Positions 1 through 7,442 of a DNA stretch of 24,611 nucleotides are shown in pieces (within the stretch, counting starts at the first letter, position 1; each line of letters opens with the position of its first letter). The notes under the pieces were generated by a model. The model had not been told where the DNA came from and searched no databases. It saw only the letters and a list, made by a program, of their open reading frames with translations. The stretch comes from Elusimicrobia bacterium UBA4817 (GTDB lineage Bacteria; Elusimicrobiota; UBA8919). The stretch lies in the NCBI GenBank assembly GCA_002402375.1, contig DHFT01000027.1, positions 1 to 24,611 of the forward strand, in the 5' to 3' direction. A program made the position numbers and the translations under genes.

Positions 1-51
1 GACTTAACTTAGGAAATCTCTGTGGCAAGGTTTTTCAACAATGTTATTCTA

Positions 52-2190
52 TCAAATTTTTGGTTTCTTTGCAACACACATTTCTTTAAGTTCAAATATT
101 TTATCACGGAGAACCGCCGCAAGTTCAAAGTTGAGATTATCAGCAGCGTCAAGCATCTGTTTTTCAAGTTGAGAAATATTTTTAGTCGTATATTTAGAAA
201 TATCCTCTTTAATTAAGAGCATTGAGTCCTGTTTCGCTTTATACTGAAATTCTTCAAGGTCGTTAACTGCTTTAACGATTGTCTTTGGTGTAATTTTATG
301 TTTTTTGTTATATTTAAGTTGTTTCTGTCGGCGGCGGTCCATCTCGGCAACTGCCCTTTTCATTGAACCGGTGCTCTTATCTGCGTACAGAATTACCGAA
401 CCGTTGATATTTCTTGCGGCGCGGCCGGAAACCTGAATTAAGGATGTCTCACTCCTTAAAAAACCTTCTTTATCCGCATCCAGAACGGCAACCAAAGAAA
501 CCTCCGGCAAGTCCAAACCCTCACGCAAAAGATTTACGCCAACCAACACGTCAAAGTTCCCTTTACGCAGGTCATTCAAAATCTCTATTCTCTCAAGTGC
601 CTCAATATCGCTGTGCAGATATTTTACTTTAAGTTTTTTCTCATAGAGATATTCCGCCAAATCCTCCGCCATTCTTTTTGTGAGGGTAGTTACCAACACT
701 CGTTCTTTTCGTTTGATAACTTTTTCTATTTCCGAGATTAAGTTATCAATCTGGTTTTCGGTAGGTTTTATTTTAACTTCAGGGTCTACAAGTCCGGTTG
801 GACGAACAATCTGTTCAACAATTACGCCTTTTGATTTTTTAAGTTCATACTCCGACGGAGTTGCGGAAAGATAGATAACATTTCCGACCAGCGATTCAAA
901 CTCTTCGGATTTTTGAGGGCGGTTGTCAAGTGCGGACGGCAGCCGAAACCCGAAATCAATAAGCGTTTCTTTTCTTGCCTTGTCGCCTTTATACATACCG
1001 TAAATTTGGGGAATTGTGACATGGGATTCGTCAATAATCGTTAGAAAATCCGGCGGAAAGTAGTCAATTAAACACGGCGGGCGAGACCCTGCTGGTCGGC
1101 CTGATAAATGGCGAGAGTAATTTTCAATACCGTGGCAGTAGCCCATTTCAAGCATCATTTCAATGTCGTAATTCGTCCTTTGCTCAATTCGCTGTGCCTC
1201 CAGCAACTTCCCCTGATTTGTGAAAAATTGGACCTGTTTTTTTAATTCGCGGCGGATTTCGGAAATCGCTTTTTCTAATTTCGGACGGGTTGTGACGAAA
1301 TGTTTGGCGGGATAGATGAAGTATTGTTTTGAAGAAACGGCGTCCAATGTCCGATGTCCAATGTTCAATGTCGTTGACTTCTGACTTTGGACTTCGGACT
1401 TCGGACTTCGGACATATTCTAATGTTTTTCCTGTAAGAGGATTTATTTCGGTGATTTTTGTGACTTCATCTCCGGAAAATTCCACTCGCACGGCGGTCTC
1501 GGAGTTAGCGGGAAAAATTTCAACGTTATCACCACGAACGCGGAATTTCCCTCTGGTAAATTCAACATCATTTCTTTCGTAATGAATACCTATAAGTTCG
1601 TTAAGTAAAAAATCGCGGTTGAGAATTCTGCCTTTTTCCAAAACAATGCACATTTCCTTGAAATCCGCCGGGCTGCCGAGATTGTAAATCGCGGAAACAG
1701 AAGCAACAACAATGACATCATTTCGGGATAAAATTGAAGATGTCGCTTTCAGCCGCAATCGGTCTATATGTTCATTTATTGATGCATCCTTTTCAATGTA
1801 AGTATCCGTCTGGGGAATGTACGCTTCCGGCTGGTAATAATCATAATATGAAATAAAATATTCAACGGCATTCTCCGGAAAAAATCTTTTAAGTTCAGCG
1901 TAGGTCTGTGCGGCAAGCGTTTTATTGTGAGAAATGACAAGCGTGGGTTTATTTATTTGAGCGATGACATTTGCGACGGTGAATGTTTTGCCGCTGCCCG
2001 TCACGCCTAATAGAACCTGATGTGAAGAAGAAACGGCGTCCGATGTCCGATGTCCGATGTCGTTGACTTCTGACTTTGGACTTCGGACTTTAGACTTCGG
2101 ATTGCTTTTTATTCCTTTAACAAGTTGTTTGATTGCTTCCGGCTGGTCGCCTGCGGGTTTGAATTTTGATACAAGTTTGAATTTATTCAT
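52..2190 (-). CDS. uvrB: UvrABC excinuclease subunit B with two in-frame repeat insertions
   Basis: UvrB is the DNA-damage verification helicase of nucleotide excision repair: UvrA loads it on damaged DNA and it recruits UvrC. Visible parts are the Walker A motif GVTGSGKT (residues 62-69), the beta-hairpin region YYDYYQPEAYIP (about 115-126), the DESH box, the helicase C-terminal half with a QVSGRAARN motif VI, and a C-terminal UVR domain (about 670-705). The protein has 712 residues, about 40-50 more than usual. The excess is explained by two related insertions at residues 29-56 and 260-287 (see repeats). All core motifs are intact, so the gene is probably functional. The ATG start begins the typical KLVSKFKPAGDQPEAI sequence. 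No strong Shine-Dalgarno is visible; short palindromes lie just upstream. Confidence 0.97.
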   Translation of the reverse strand: MNKFKLVSKFKPAGDQPEAIKQLVKGIKSNPKSKVRSPKSEVNDIGHRTSDAVSSSHQVLLGVTGSGKTFTVANVIAQINKPTLVISHNKTLAAQTYAELKRFFPENAVEYFISYYDYYQPEAYIPQTDTYIEKDASINEHIDRLRLKATSSILSRNDVIVVASVSAIYNLGSPADFKEMCIVLEKGRILNRDFLLNELIGIHYERNDVEFTRGKFRVRGDNVEIFPANSETAVRVEFSGDEVTKITEINPLTGKTLEYVRSPKSEVQSQKSTTLNIGHRTLDAVSSKQYFIYPAKHFVTTRPKLEKAISEIRRELKKQVQFFTNQGKLLEAQRIEQRTNYDIEMMLEMGYCHGIENYSRHLSGRPAGSRPPCLIDYFPPDFLTIIDESHVTIPQIYGMYKGDKARKETLIDFGFRLPSALDNRPQKSEEFESLVGNVIYLSATPSEYELKKSKGVIVEQIVRPTGLVDPEVKIKPTENQIDNLISEIEKVIKRKERVLVTTLTKRMAEDLAEYLYEKKLKVKYLHSDIEALERIEILNDLRKGNFDVLVGVNLLREGLDLPEVSLVAVLDADKEGFLRSETSLIQVSGRAARNINGSVILYADKSTGSMKRAVAEMDRRRQKQLKYNKKHKITPKTIVKAVNDLEEFQYKAKQDSMLLIKEDISKYTTKNISQLEKQMLDAADNLNFELAAVLRDKIFELKEMCVAKKPKI
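1331..1413 (-). repeat. Composite heptamer cassette, copy A, inside uvrB
   Basis: In the coding sense this is a run of GTCCGAA-type heptamers (GTCCGAA, GTCCAAA, GTCAGAA), then an ACATTGG/ACATCGG heptamer run, ending in a shared ACGCCGTTTCTTC. It encodes UvrB residues 260-287 (RSPKSEVQ...NIGHRTLDAVSS), between PLTGKTLEYV and the conserved FIYPAKHFVTT, where other UvrB proteins have only a few residues. It is the same element, same orientation and same frame as the copy at 2027-2103. Confidence 0.93.
2027..2103 (-). repeat. Composite heptamer cassette, copy B, inside uvrB
   Basis: This is the second copy of the uvrB cassette. Coding-sense heptamers AGTCTAA, AGTCCGA, AGTCCAA, AGTCAGA are followed by three ACATCGG units and ACGCCGTTTCTTC. 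It encodes residues 29-56 (RSPKSEVNDIGHRTSDAVSS), immediately before the Walker A strand (QVLLGVTGSGKT), a position where UvrB normally has a short surface loop. The frame is kept and no stop is introduced. Confidence 0.93.
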
Positions 2191-2196
2191 AAGAAA

Positions 2197-2250
2197 GCAC
2201 CCTTAAAGGTGCACCCTGAAAATAATTACCTCCGTCCCCATTATTTTTCA
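2197..2250. repeat. Two short palindromes between the PilX-like gene and uvrB
   Basis: GCACC(CTTAAA)GGTGC at 2197-2212 is followed by a segment at 2217-2250 with complementary ends (TGAAAATAAT ... ATTATTTTTCA) around a TACCTCCGTCCCC core. Together they fill almost all of the gap between the PilX-like stop and the uvrB start. They look like small dispersed REP-type palindromes. A role as hairpin at the PilX-like 3' end or in the uvrB leader is possible but unproven. Confidence 0.6.
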
Positions 2251-2254
2251 CGGA

Positions 2255-3541
2255 TTACAGGTCCCATCTCGGCGAAAGTTCTTTCCATGATTGTCTGGTA
2301 GGTTTATTCGTTGATGTTACTACTATGTTCGTTGAAGCATTAACATCATACCATATTGTAGGCGTGCCGTTACCCGAAGCGTTCCCTTCGCAAATAATCA
2401 CCCCGTTAATCTGGTTATTACTTCCGAAGGAAACGTTACCCGTGACATGAATATAACCCTTGAAACTCACTTTGCCTATATCATAAGTATCCGTACCGTC
2501 GCCGCTGTATTGTTCGCCGAGGTCTCCGGGATATTGTTCCGTTGCGGAGGTATCGGTAACGTATTCCTGGTATTCTTTCCACGCATTAGCTGGAATAACC
2601 GCATTAATACTAGAACCGCCGTCATTACCCTGAAAATCAAGATTACCTTTTACGATGAGGGTTCCTCTAAGATGTGAGTTTTGTATTTGAGCCCCGTTTT
2701 CGCAATAATATACCCGTTCCGTCGTCTCGTTCAAATTTTTAAACTGTTTATAAGCGGTGTAATATGAACTTCCTGCCGGTGACCCGCCGGCCGGTGCGCC
2801 GGTTACCGTGGTTGATTTTTTCTGATAATAATCAAAATCAACGGACGGAATGTCCGGGACATCGTAACCGCAATGCCATTCCGCCAATTCTTCGTCCGTA
2901 AGAGAACCGAATTTCGGCAGAGGTCCTGATGTATACCGGGGATCAATATATGTCCTTGCATATTTTCTCGGATATTTTACATCGGTTGAACCGCTGAGTT
3001 CTATATTTGTAAGCGATGCTATGGGTCCCCAATGCACTCTTACATGGCCGGTTGTCGTAATTACCGGAGCGTTCAATGCACCGATAGCACCGGGCGGAGA
3101 ATAATATACCGCCTGAATTGTTCGTATTTCATCCGTTGTTTTGTCCTTGCCCGAAGCGGTAATGGTTACTTCATAATCTCCTGAGCCGGTTGAAAATTTT
3201 ATTTTGTAATAACCGCCTTCAACATCTGAATATTCAATATCACCGTTATAGCCGGAAATAGCAGTTCCGGCATAAGCAGTATCCCATACATCTGATTCGT
3301 TTAATTTGAAAACTCCTCTATCTAATCCTGCTTCTGCAAGATGAAAAGCCCTTGTGGATTTTACCTCCTTTACCGTCCATTTCGCCTCGTGCTGTGTAAG
3401 ATAAATAAGTCCGGGAATAACGATGCCGATAATCATAGCGATGATGAGCATGATGACCACGACCTGACCGCGGCAGTTGTAGGGATTAAGTCGCTTCGCT
3501 TTAAGGATTAAGTTAAGAACTAAGTTTTTTTTGCAGCCCAT
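2255..3541 (-). CDS. PilX-like type IV pilus assembly protein
   Basis: About 428 residues. A short basic leader ends in CRGQ, followed by a hydrophobic helix (VVVIMLIIAMIIGIVIPGLIYL) and the PilX-type segment STRAFHLAEAGLDRG. The rest is a beta-rich secreted region containing LIVKGNLDFQG and VSFKGYIHVTGNVSF, like other large PilX/GspK-like proteins of uncultivated bacteria. The usual Glu at +5 after the prepilin cleavage site is absent. I chose ATG 3541 because GGGAGG precedes it by 7 nt; an ATG at 3574 opens the same frame but lies deeper in the neighbouring four-helix-bundle ORF. The ribosome site and start codon lie inside the 3' end of that ORF (29 bp overlap). It is probably a minor pilin or pseudopilin acting in the inner membrane and pilus tip; the exact role is unknown. 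Confidence 0.8.
   Translation of the reverse strand: MGCKKNLVLNLILKAKRLNPYNCRGQVVVIMLIIAMIIGIVIPGLIYLTQHEAKWTVKEVKSTRAFHLAEAGLDRGVFKLNESDVWDTAYAGTAISGYNGDIEYSDVEGGYYKIKFSTGSGDYEVTITASGKDKTTDEIRTIQAVYYSPPGAIGALNAPVITTTGHVRVHWGPIASLTNIELSGSTDVKYPRKYARTYIDPRYTSGPLPKFGSLTDEELAEWHCGYDVPDIPSVDFDYYQKKSTTVTGAPAGGSPAGSSYYTAYKQFKNLNETTERVYYCENGAQIQNSHLRGTLIVKGNLDFQGNDGGSSINAVIPANAWKEYQEYVTDTSATEQYPGDLGEQYSGDGTDTYDIGKVSFKGYIHVTGNVSFGSNNQINGVIICEGNASGNGTPTIWYDVNASTNIVVTSTNKPTRQSWKELSPRWDL
3483..3526 (-). repeat. Repeat forming the leader of the PilX-like protein
   Basis: In the coding sense: ACTTAGTTCTTAACTTAATC, then CTTAAAGCGAAGCGACTTAATCC. It encodes the basic leader residues NLVLNLILKAKRLNP. The CTTAAAGCG...GAGCGACTTAATCC core recurs at 3901-3945, so this N-terminus is repeat-derived. 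Confidence 0.75.
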
Positions 3542-3866
3542 ATAACATCCTCCCAACTTCGTTACACAAATCATCTAATTTTTTATATTCATCTTTTGAT
3601 AAATATCCTAAATCGTAAGCCAATATTAAATGATACTTTGTTTCTTCTAATGATGCATCAGCAATGTTTAAAAAATGTGCAAACTCTTTTGAACTTATTC
3701 GCTTAAAACCTTCTACTATATTCGTAGGAATAGAACTAACTGACCGTCTAATTTGTGCCACTATCCCAAATTTTTCTTCATTCGGGAATTTTTTAGTAAT
3801 TTTGTAAATTTCTAAAACTAATTAGTGTGATTTCTGCCAAACTTTCAAATCCCTGAATGTTTGCAT
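3513..3866 (-). pseudogene. Four-helix-bundle protein (23S rRNA intervening-sequence protein family), nonsense-interrupted
   Basis: From ATG 3866 the reading frame gives MQTFRDLKVWQKSH, then TAA (3824-3822), then LVLEIYKITKKFPNEEKFG and a normal family sequence with QIRRSV, NIVEGF and ILAYDLGYLS. The stop sits where the family has Gln or a similar residue, so a single CAA-to-TAA change fully explains it; the rest of the 117-codon frame is open. An internal ATG at 3761 could start only the C-terminal two thirds. Family members form pentameric helical bundles of unknown function and often lie inside 23S rRNA genes; this one is free-standing, between two pilin genes, and its 3' end carries the ribosome site of the PilX-like gene. 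A sequencing error cannot be excluded. Confidence 0.85.
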
Positions 3867-3875
3867 ACCAGTTAT

Positions 3876-3965
3876 AAGGATTAAGTAATAAGTTAAAACT
3901 TAATTCTTAAAGCGAGTGAAACGAGCGACTTAATCCTTATCACTTACCACTTAATCCTTAATCCT
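3876..3965. repeat. ATTAAGG/ATTAAGT heptamer-type repeat block
   Basis: This fills the gap between the PilW-like stop and the four-helix-bundle pseudogene. On the minus strand it reads ATTAAGG, ATTAAGT, GGTAAGT, GATAAGG, ATTAAGT, then CGCTCGTTTCACTCGCTTTAAG, then more TTAAG-type units. Its core matches the repeat that encodes the leader of the PilX-like protein (3483-3526). Confidence 0.8.
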
Positions 3966-3969
3966 GCTT

Positions 3970-4464
3970 TCAATTCATAATGCGAACCTTCGCCACCGAA
4001 AGTTGAAGCGCTTTCGTCTGGGAAGAATATGTTTTTTTCTCAAAAGCGATTGACATAGCAACAATAGAATTATCGGATGTATCCGGATAAATAAACTGAA
4101 CTATCCGTACCGATTTCGCAAGGGTTCGCGTTGAGTTGATGACCTCATAAAATTCCTGACCATTTTGATAGTAAATGAACGGCTGGCTGTCTTTTGTGAA
4201 GGATATTCTTGAATAAGGCGGCTGGTTTGAATCATATCTGTCAATAACAACCGATGATGCCGATGCCTGCCTTAAATGTTTGTCAACCGCCGAAACGCAG
4301 GTTCTTCCGTCCCGCTGAATTTCGGCTTTGGCGGAGGAAAGATACCACAGTTGTATCCATTTGAAAAACAGTGCGGAAAGCGCGCCCGCTATAATCCCGA
4401 TAGTTACCACATTTATCATAAGTTCAACGACGGTGAAACCGTAAGATGTCCGATGTCTTTTCAT
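3970..4464 (-). CDS. PilW/PulJ-like prepilin
   Basis: 164 residues. The N-terminus MKRHRTSYG|FTVVELM is a class III (prepilin peptidase) signal with Glu at +5, followed by a hydrophobic helix of about 20 residues and a small secreted domain (RTCVSAVDKHLRQAS, FIYYQNGQEFYEVI) typical of PilW/PulJ minor pilins. The ATG overlaps the stop of the upstream four-helix-bundle ORF in an ATGA junction, and its likely ribosome site (AAGGAAAG) lies inside that ORF. The leader codons contain ACATCGGACATCT, like the uvrB cassette. It is expected to act with the PilV- and PilX-like neighbours in pilus or pseudopilus priming; no assembly ATPase is in the window. Confidence 0.87.
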   Translation of the reverse strand: MKRHRTSYGFTVVELMINVVTIGIIAGALSALFFKWIQLWYLSSAKAEIQRDGRTCVSAVDKHLRQASASSVVIDRYDSNQPPYSRISFTKDSQPFIYYQNGQEFYEVINSTRTLAKSVRIVQFIYPDTSDNSIVAMSIAFEKKTYSSQTKALQLSVAKVRIMN

Positions 4465-4832
4465 TTTTGTCTTTCCTTTTTGAGATACCGTATGAAACCG
4501 TTTAGCAAATTTTTTATTTCAGTTAGTTTGATATAAAATCCATTAAATTCTTTATCCGTAATATAACCGGTATCCAATGCTATATATAAATGGGATTGTA
4601 TTTCTGTGGCAGAACGACGTGCATATATCAAAAATTTTATAAACTCAATATCTGATTGTGAGTCAAACCCTTCTACAATATTCGCCATAACTGAAATAGC
4701 AGCTCTTTTAATTTGGTCGCACAAAGCGAAATCTTTTCTAAACTTTTCTCTTGCAGTAATAGTGTAGAGTATTATTGTTAATTTTCTTGCTTCCTGCCAT
4801 GCTTTAATATCTTCAAATTTTTCAATTTTCAT
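4461..4832 (-). CDS. Four-helix-bundle protein (23S rRNA intervening-sequence protein family)
   Basis: 123 residues starting MKIEKFEDIKAWQEARKLT. Family marks are the (L/I)KAWQ motif in helix 1, CDQIKRAAISVMANIVEGF in helix 2, FIKFLIYARRSATEIQSHLYIALDTGYI and a C-terminal basic helix (GFIRYLKKERQK). The frame is open further upstream to 4895, but that part overlaps the PilV-like gene and is not family-like, so ATG 4832 is preferred. The start lies 20 nt after the PilV-like stop and the end overlaps the PilW-like start by 4 bp, so the ORF fits tightly into the pilin operon. The molecular function of the family is unknown; related four-helix bundles include the Avd accessory protein of diversity-generating retroelements, but no reverse transcriptase is present here. 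Confidence 0.88.
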   Translation of the reverse strand: MKIEKFEDIKAWQEARKLTIILYTITAREKFRKDFALCDQIKRAAISVMANIVEGFDSQSDIEFIKFLIYARRSATEIQSHLYIALDTGYITDKEFNGFYIKLTEIKNLLNGFIRYLKKERQK

Positions 4833-4851
4833 AATGACTTTGGACAATTCT

Positions 4852-7326
4852 CTACGGCCATTGAAACGAAACCGTAGCCGAGGAATCGGAAACACCGAAT
4901 ATGACCGTTCCCGTTTTTGTCGGCTGAACCGCCACGGTGTTGCCGGAAATTTTCGTGTACCACGACTTCAAGTTATATGTCCAGCCCTTTCGGACGGAAA
5001 CGCTGTAATTACCGCTGGAGTCGGAAATCGTCCCGTAGTAAATCGCGCTGCCTAATCCTTCAATGTTACCCGCGGATATTGCAGGCGGGGCGTCGGCCGG
5101 CATCGCAGCAGTGGTAGCAATTATCAAAACGCCTGTTTTAATATTTCCGCCGGCGGCAGTATCGGAAACGGAGCCGGTAATTTTTCCCCAAGCGGAACTT
5201 ATCGTAAAGTTTTTCCCCGTTGTTTCAACGCCCTGCGAAACGGTAACGGGCGGCGTCCATCCGCCCGAATACGAGTATGTATCCGCATCGTCCAAAACGG
5301 GATATACATCATAATCATTTGCGATTTTGACGCCTTTTATTATGTATGTGCCGTCGTTTAGGGAAACTACATCCGTTGAAAAACCTGCTGCGGTACTTGT
5401 AGTTCTTATTGTGATATAAGGCAGGCCGCCGCCGGAAGCGTTATATGTATGTCCGGAAATCCAGCCCGCGGAATAAATTTTCAGGTCGCCGGTATTAACC
5501 GACTCGCCGTAATTCACCTCTACCGTTTCATTTGCCTCCGCATCCGATGTCCCGGATGTCCATTTCGCTCCGTCAGGCACGGATGTATAATCCGGGTTGG
5601 CGATAACGGTGTAAGAGCCGACATCTACGGAAAAACTAAAATTCCCGCTTGTATCCGTGACGGCAGTGTAAACGCCGGCTGAAACGGTAATGTTTGCAAT
5701 AGGATTACTGTTGCTTCCGTTTATAACCCTGCCCGAAATAAAGCCGCCTTCGGAGGTTGATGAAAGTATTATGTCACGATTTGTATTTCCGACTGCGGTG
5801 ATGGTTGTATTCGGTTCAACTCCTGAAAGTGTTAATGAAGAACCGTAAAGTGTAACGCTGCCGGTGGCAATTCCCGTCAGATAATAGTAACCGGTTGAAT
5901 CCGCACTTACCGCCGATGAAAGCCCGTCATCTGCTGAAACAACCGCATAGCCGACCGGCGTTCCGCAAACCGGCGTTTCAGCGATCATGCTTGAATTTTG
6001 AGGATTGGTTATATCGTCTTCATGCAAAATCCAGTCGGCAGAGTTGTTATTTGTGTCCCAAGCATTGCCGTTCGCATCTCCTGTCATATCTGCCGCGGTA
6101 AATGTTGGAAAAGAAAGCCGTTCCATACTGTCATTAATTCCAAAAGTAGTCCCGGAGGTAAAACCTGTTCCTTCAATGGCATTTGCAGGTGCTGCTACAC
6201 CGGGACCCCATCCGATACTGTCAACCCATACATCATATATCGTCGTCAAAAGTCCGACACCGCCTTTGTTATCCGAATATGGCATTTGGGCAGGAGTATA
6301 AGTTGCATCCGCAGTAATACCGGATACAGAACCGTAACTCGCTATCAAAAAATATTTATGCGAATCAACCGAGGAATTATTATATGTTAATGCCGGAAAA
6401 TTAGAAACAACATTCAAAGCATTGACATATTTCAGTTTATAATTTCCGTCAATAGTTATAGTATAAGTTGTCGGGTTGTAAAGTTCAACATATTCGGTTG
6501 TGTCATCTGAAAGTGCGGCGCAGATTTCGGAAATCACCAGATGGTCTCTTTTATAGACGAAGCCGTAGGCGTTTCCTTTTTCTTTTGCTGTCAACTGAAG
6601 GTTTTGCGGATTCGTGTCAACCGAAAAATTGGAAGATTTTTTTGACCAGTAGCCGTCTTTGGAAACATTGAGTTGAACCGTTGCCGGCGAGGTTGTTTTG
6701 ATTAAATAATATCCGGTGGCGTCTGTGGTGGCATTCCTGTTGATGTCCTGAACGACCTCAACCCTCGCGGCGGAAATACCTACGCTAGCGGTGGAAGATA
6801 TTATGCCGTATATTTTGCCTTCCATTGTTGACCTGTTGGGGTCGTCCCGCAAATTATACAGAACAAGCGATTTTTGCTCATTATTTTCCGTCCATTTTAC
6901 TTCTATTTTTATTTTTTTTATACCCTGGTCTGTTGCGGTAGGCGACATCGTGGAAATTTCCGTGCCGGATTCCTCCGCTTTCCAGACGGTTGTGTATCTG
7001 GTATAATTGGCATCGCCGACATTGAGCGTTTCCGGTTCATATTCAGTATAACCAGCTCCAGCCGGAAAATAATTATAACCCTCAGGAGTAACCAAAAGCC
7101 TCGCATAAGAAATGTTCTTTAATATTTCAATTTTTTCCTGCGCCAGATTGTTCGCAATCGTTCTGGTTTTACCGGTGATAAGACCCTTACCGATACTTGA
7201 AAAAGTTGTAATTACGCCCAGAATAACTATGCTGACGATAAGAATAGTAATCACTATCTCAACCTGACTGAAACCACGACGGCAGTGAGTAAGTGAGCGA
7301 GTGAATAAGTGAGTAAGTTTTTTCAT
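4852..7326 (-). CDS. Giant PilV-like pilin with nested lamin-tail domain and carboxypeptidase-regulatory-like repeats
   Basis: 824 residues, against about 150-200 for ordinary minor pilins. Residues 1-18 are a basic leader; the cleavage site is G18|FSQVE with Glu23 at +5; helix 19-45; a PilV-type pilin region to about 160. Then come beta-sandwich domains of the carboxypeptidase regulatory-like type, shown by repeated D-x-x-G-x-Y/F motifs (TDATGYYLI, SADSTGYYYL, TDTSGNFSF, SDSSGNYSV). A lamin-tail-like domain (about 262-446: VISEICAALS, TEYVELYNPT, WVDSIGWGP) interrupts one sandwich between GNAYGFVYKRD and GTPVGYAVVSADDG. It is first in the pilin cluster, behind a near-consensus promoter. It probably presents adhesive or surface-binding modules on a pilus tip; that role is inference. 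The leader is encoded by a heptamer array. Confidence 0.85.
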   Translation of the reverse strand: MKKLTHLFTRSLTHCRRGFSQVEIVITILIVSIVILGVITTFSSIGKGLITGKTRTIANNLAQEKIEILKNISYARLLVTPEGYNYFPAGAGYTEYEPETLNVGDANYTRYTTVWKAEESGTEISTMSPTATDQGIKKIKIEVKWTENNEQKSLVLYNLRDDPNRSTMEGKIYGIISSTASVGISAARVEVVQDINRNATTDATGYYLIKTTSPATVQLNVSKDGYWSKKSSNFSVDTNPQNLQLTAKEKGNAYGFVYKRDHLVISEICAALSDDTTEYVELYNPTTYTITIDGNYKLKYVNALNVVSNFPALTYNNSSVDSHKYFLIASYGSVSGITADATYTPAQMPYSDNKGGVGLLTTIYDVWVDSIGWGPGVAAPANAIEGTGFTSGTTFGINDSMERLSFPTFTAADMTGDANGNAWDTNNNSADWILHEDDITNPQNSSMIAETPVCGTPVGYAVVSADDGLSSAVSADSTGYYYLTGIATGSVTLYGSSLTLSGVEPNTTITAVGNTNRDIILSSTSEGGFISGRVINGSNSNPIANITVSAGVYTAVTDTSGNFSFSVDVGSYTVIANPDYTSVPDGAKWTSGTSDAEANETVEVNYGESVNTGDLKIYSAGWISGHTYNASGGGLPYITIRTTSTAAGFSTDVVSLNDGTYIIKGVKIANDYDVYPVLDDADTYSYSGGWTPPVTVSQGVETTGKNFTISSAWGKITGSVSDTAAGGNIKTGVLIIATTAAMPADAPPAISAGNIEGLGSAIYYGTISDSSGNYSVSVRKGWTYNLKSWYTKISGNTVAVQPTKTGTVIFGVSDSSATVSFQWP
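7284..7318 (-). repeat. CTCACTT-type heptamer array encoding the PilV-like leader
   Basis: In the coding sense it runs AACTTAC TCACTTA TTCACTC GCTCACT TACTCACT. It encodes leader residues KLTHLFTRSLTH, directly before the CRRG|FSQVE cleavage site. The unit period is 7 bp with some substitutions. Confidence 0.8.
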
Positions 7327-7386
7327 AGTAGTTTTCTGCGTCAGTTCTGCGTTCCTTTCCGCGTCTGTTCCGCGGTTTCACTACAT

Positions 7387-7415
7387 TTTATAACACAAAT
7401 CGCCTGAAAAGTCAA
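7387..7415 (-). promoter_or_regulatory. Sigma70-type promoter of the pilin cluster
   Basis: On the minus strand TTGACT (7415-7410) and TATAAA (7392-7387) are separated by 17 bp; each matches the consensus at 5 of 6 positions. The predicted transcript start is near 7380, leaving a 5' leader of about 54 nt made mostly of CGCGGAA/CGCAGAA repeats, with no clear Shine-Dalgarno near ATG 7326. Confidence 0.65.
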
Positions 7416-7442
7416 GGTGTTTTTTGACACATGACTAAAAGC

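Noticed and set aside
1081..1110. A third repeat insertion in UvrB at GRPAGSRPP
   Set aside because: The length matches the normal UvrB sequence at this position (SGR-x-PGERPYC type), so nothing is inserted.
3876..3965. CRISPR-like repeat/spacer structure
   Set aside because: The units are short, degenerate and tandem, without constant-length spacers, and no cas gene is present.
4461..7326. Possible diversity-generating retroelement (Avd-like four-helix bundle beside a large surface protein)
   Set aside because: No reverse transcriptase and no template/variable repeat pair is visible in the window; the bundle matches the 23S-IVP family better.
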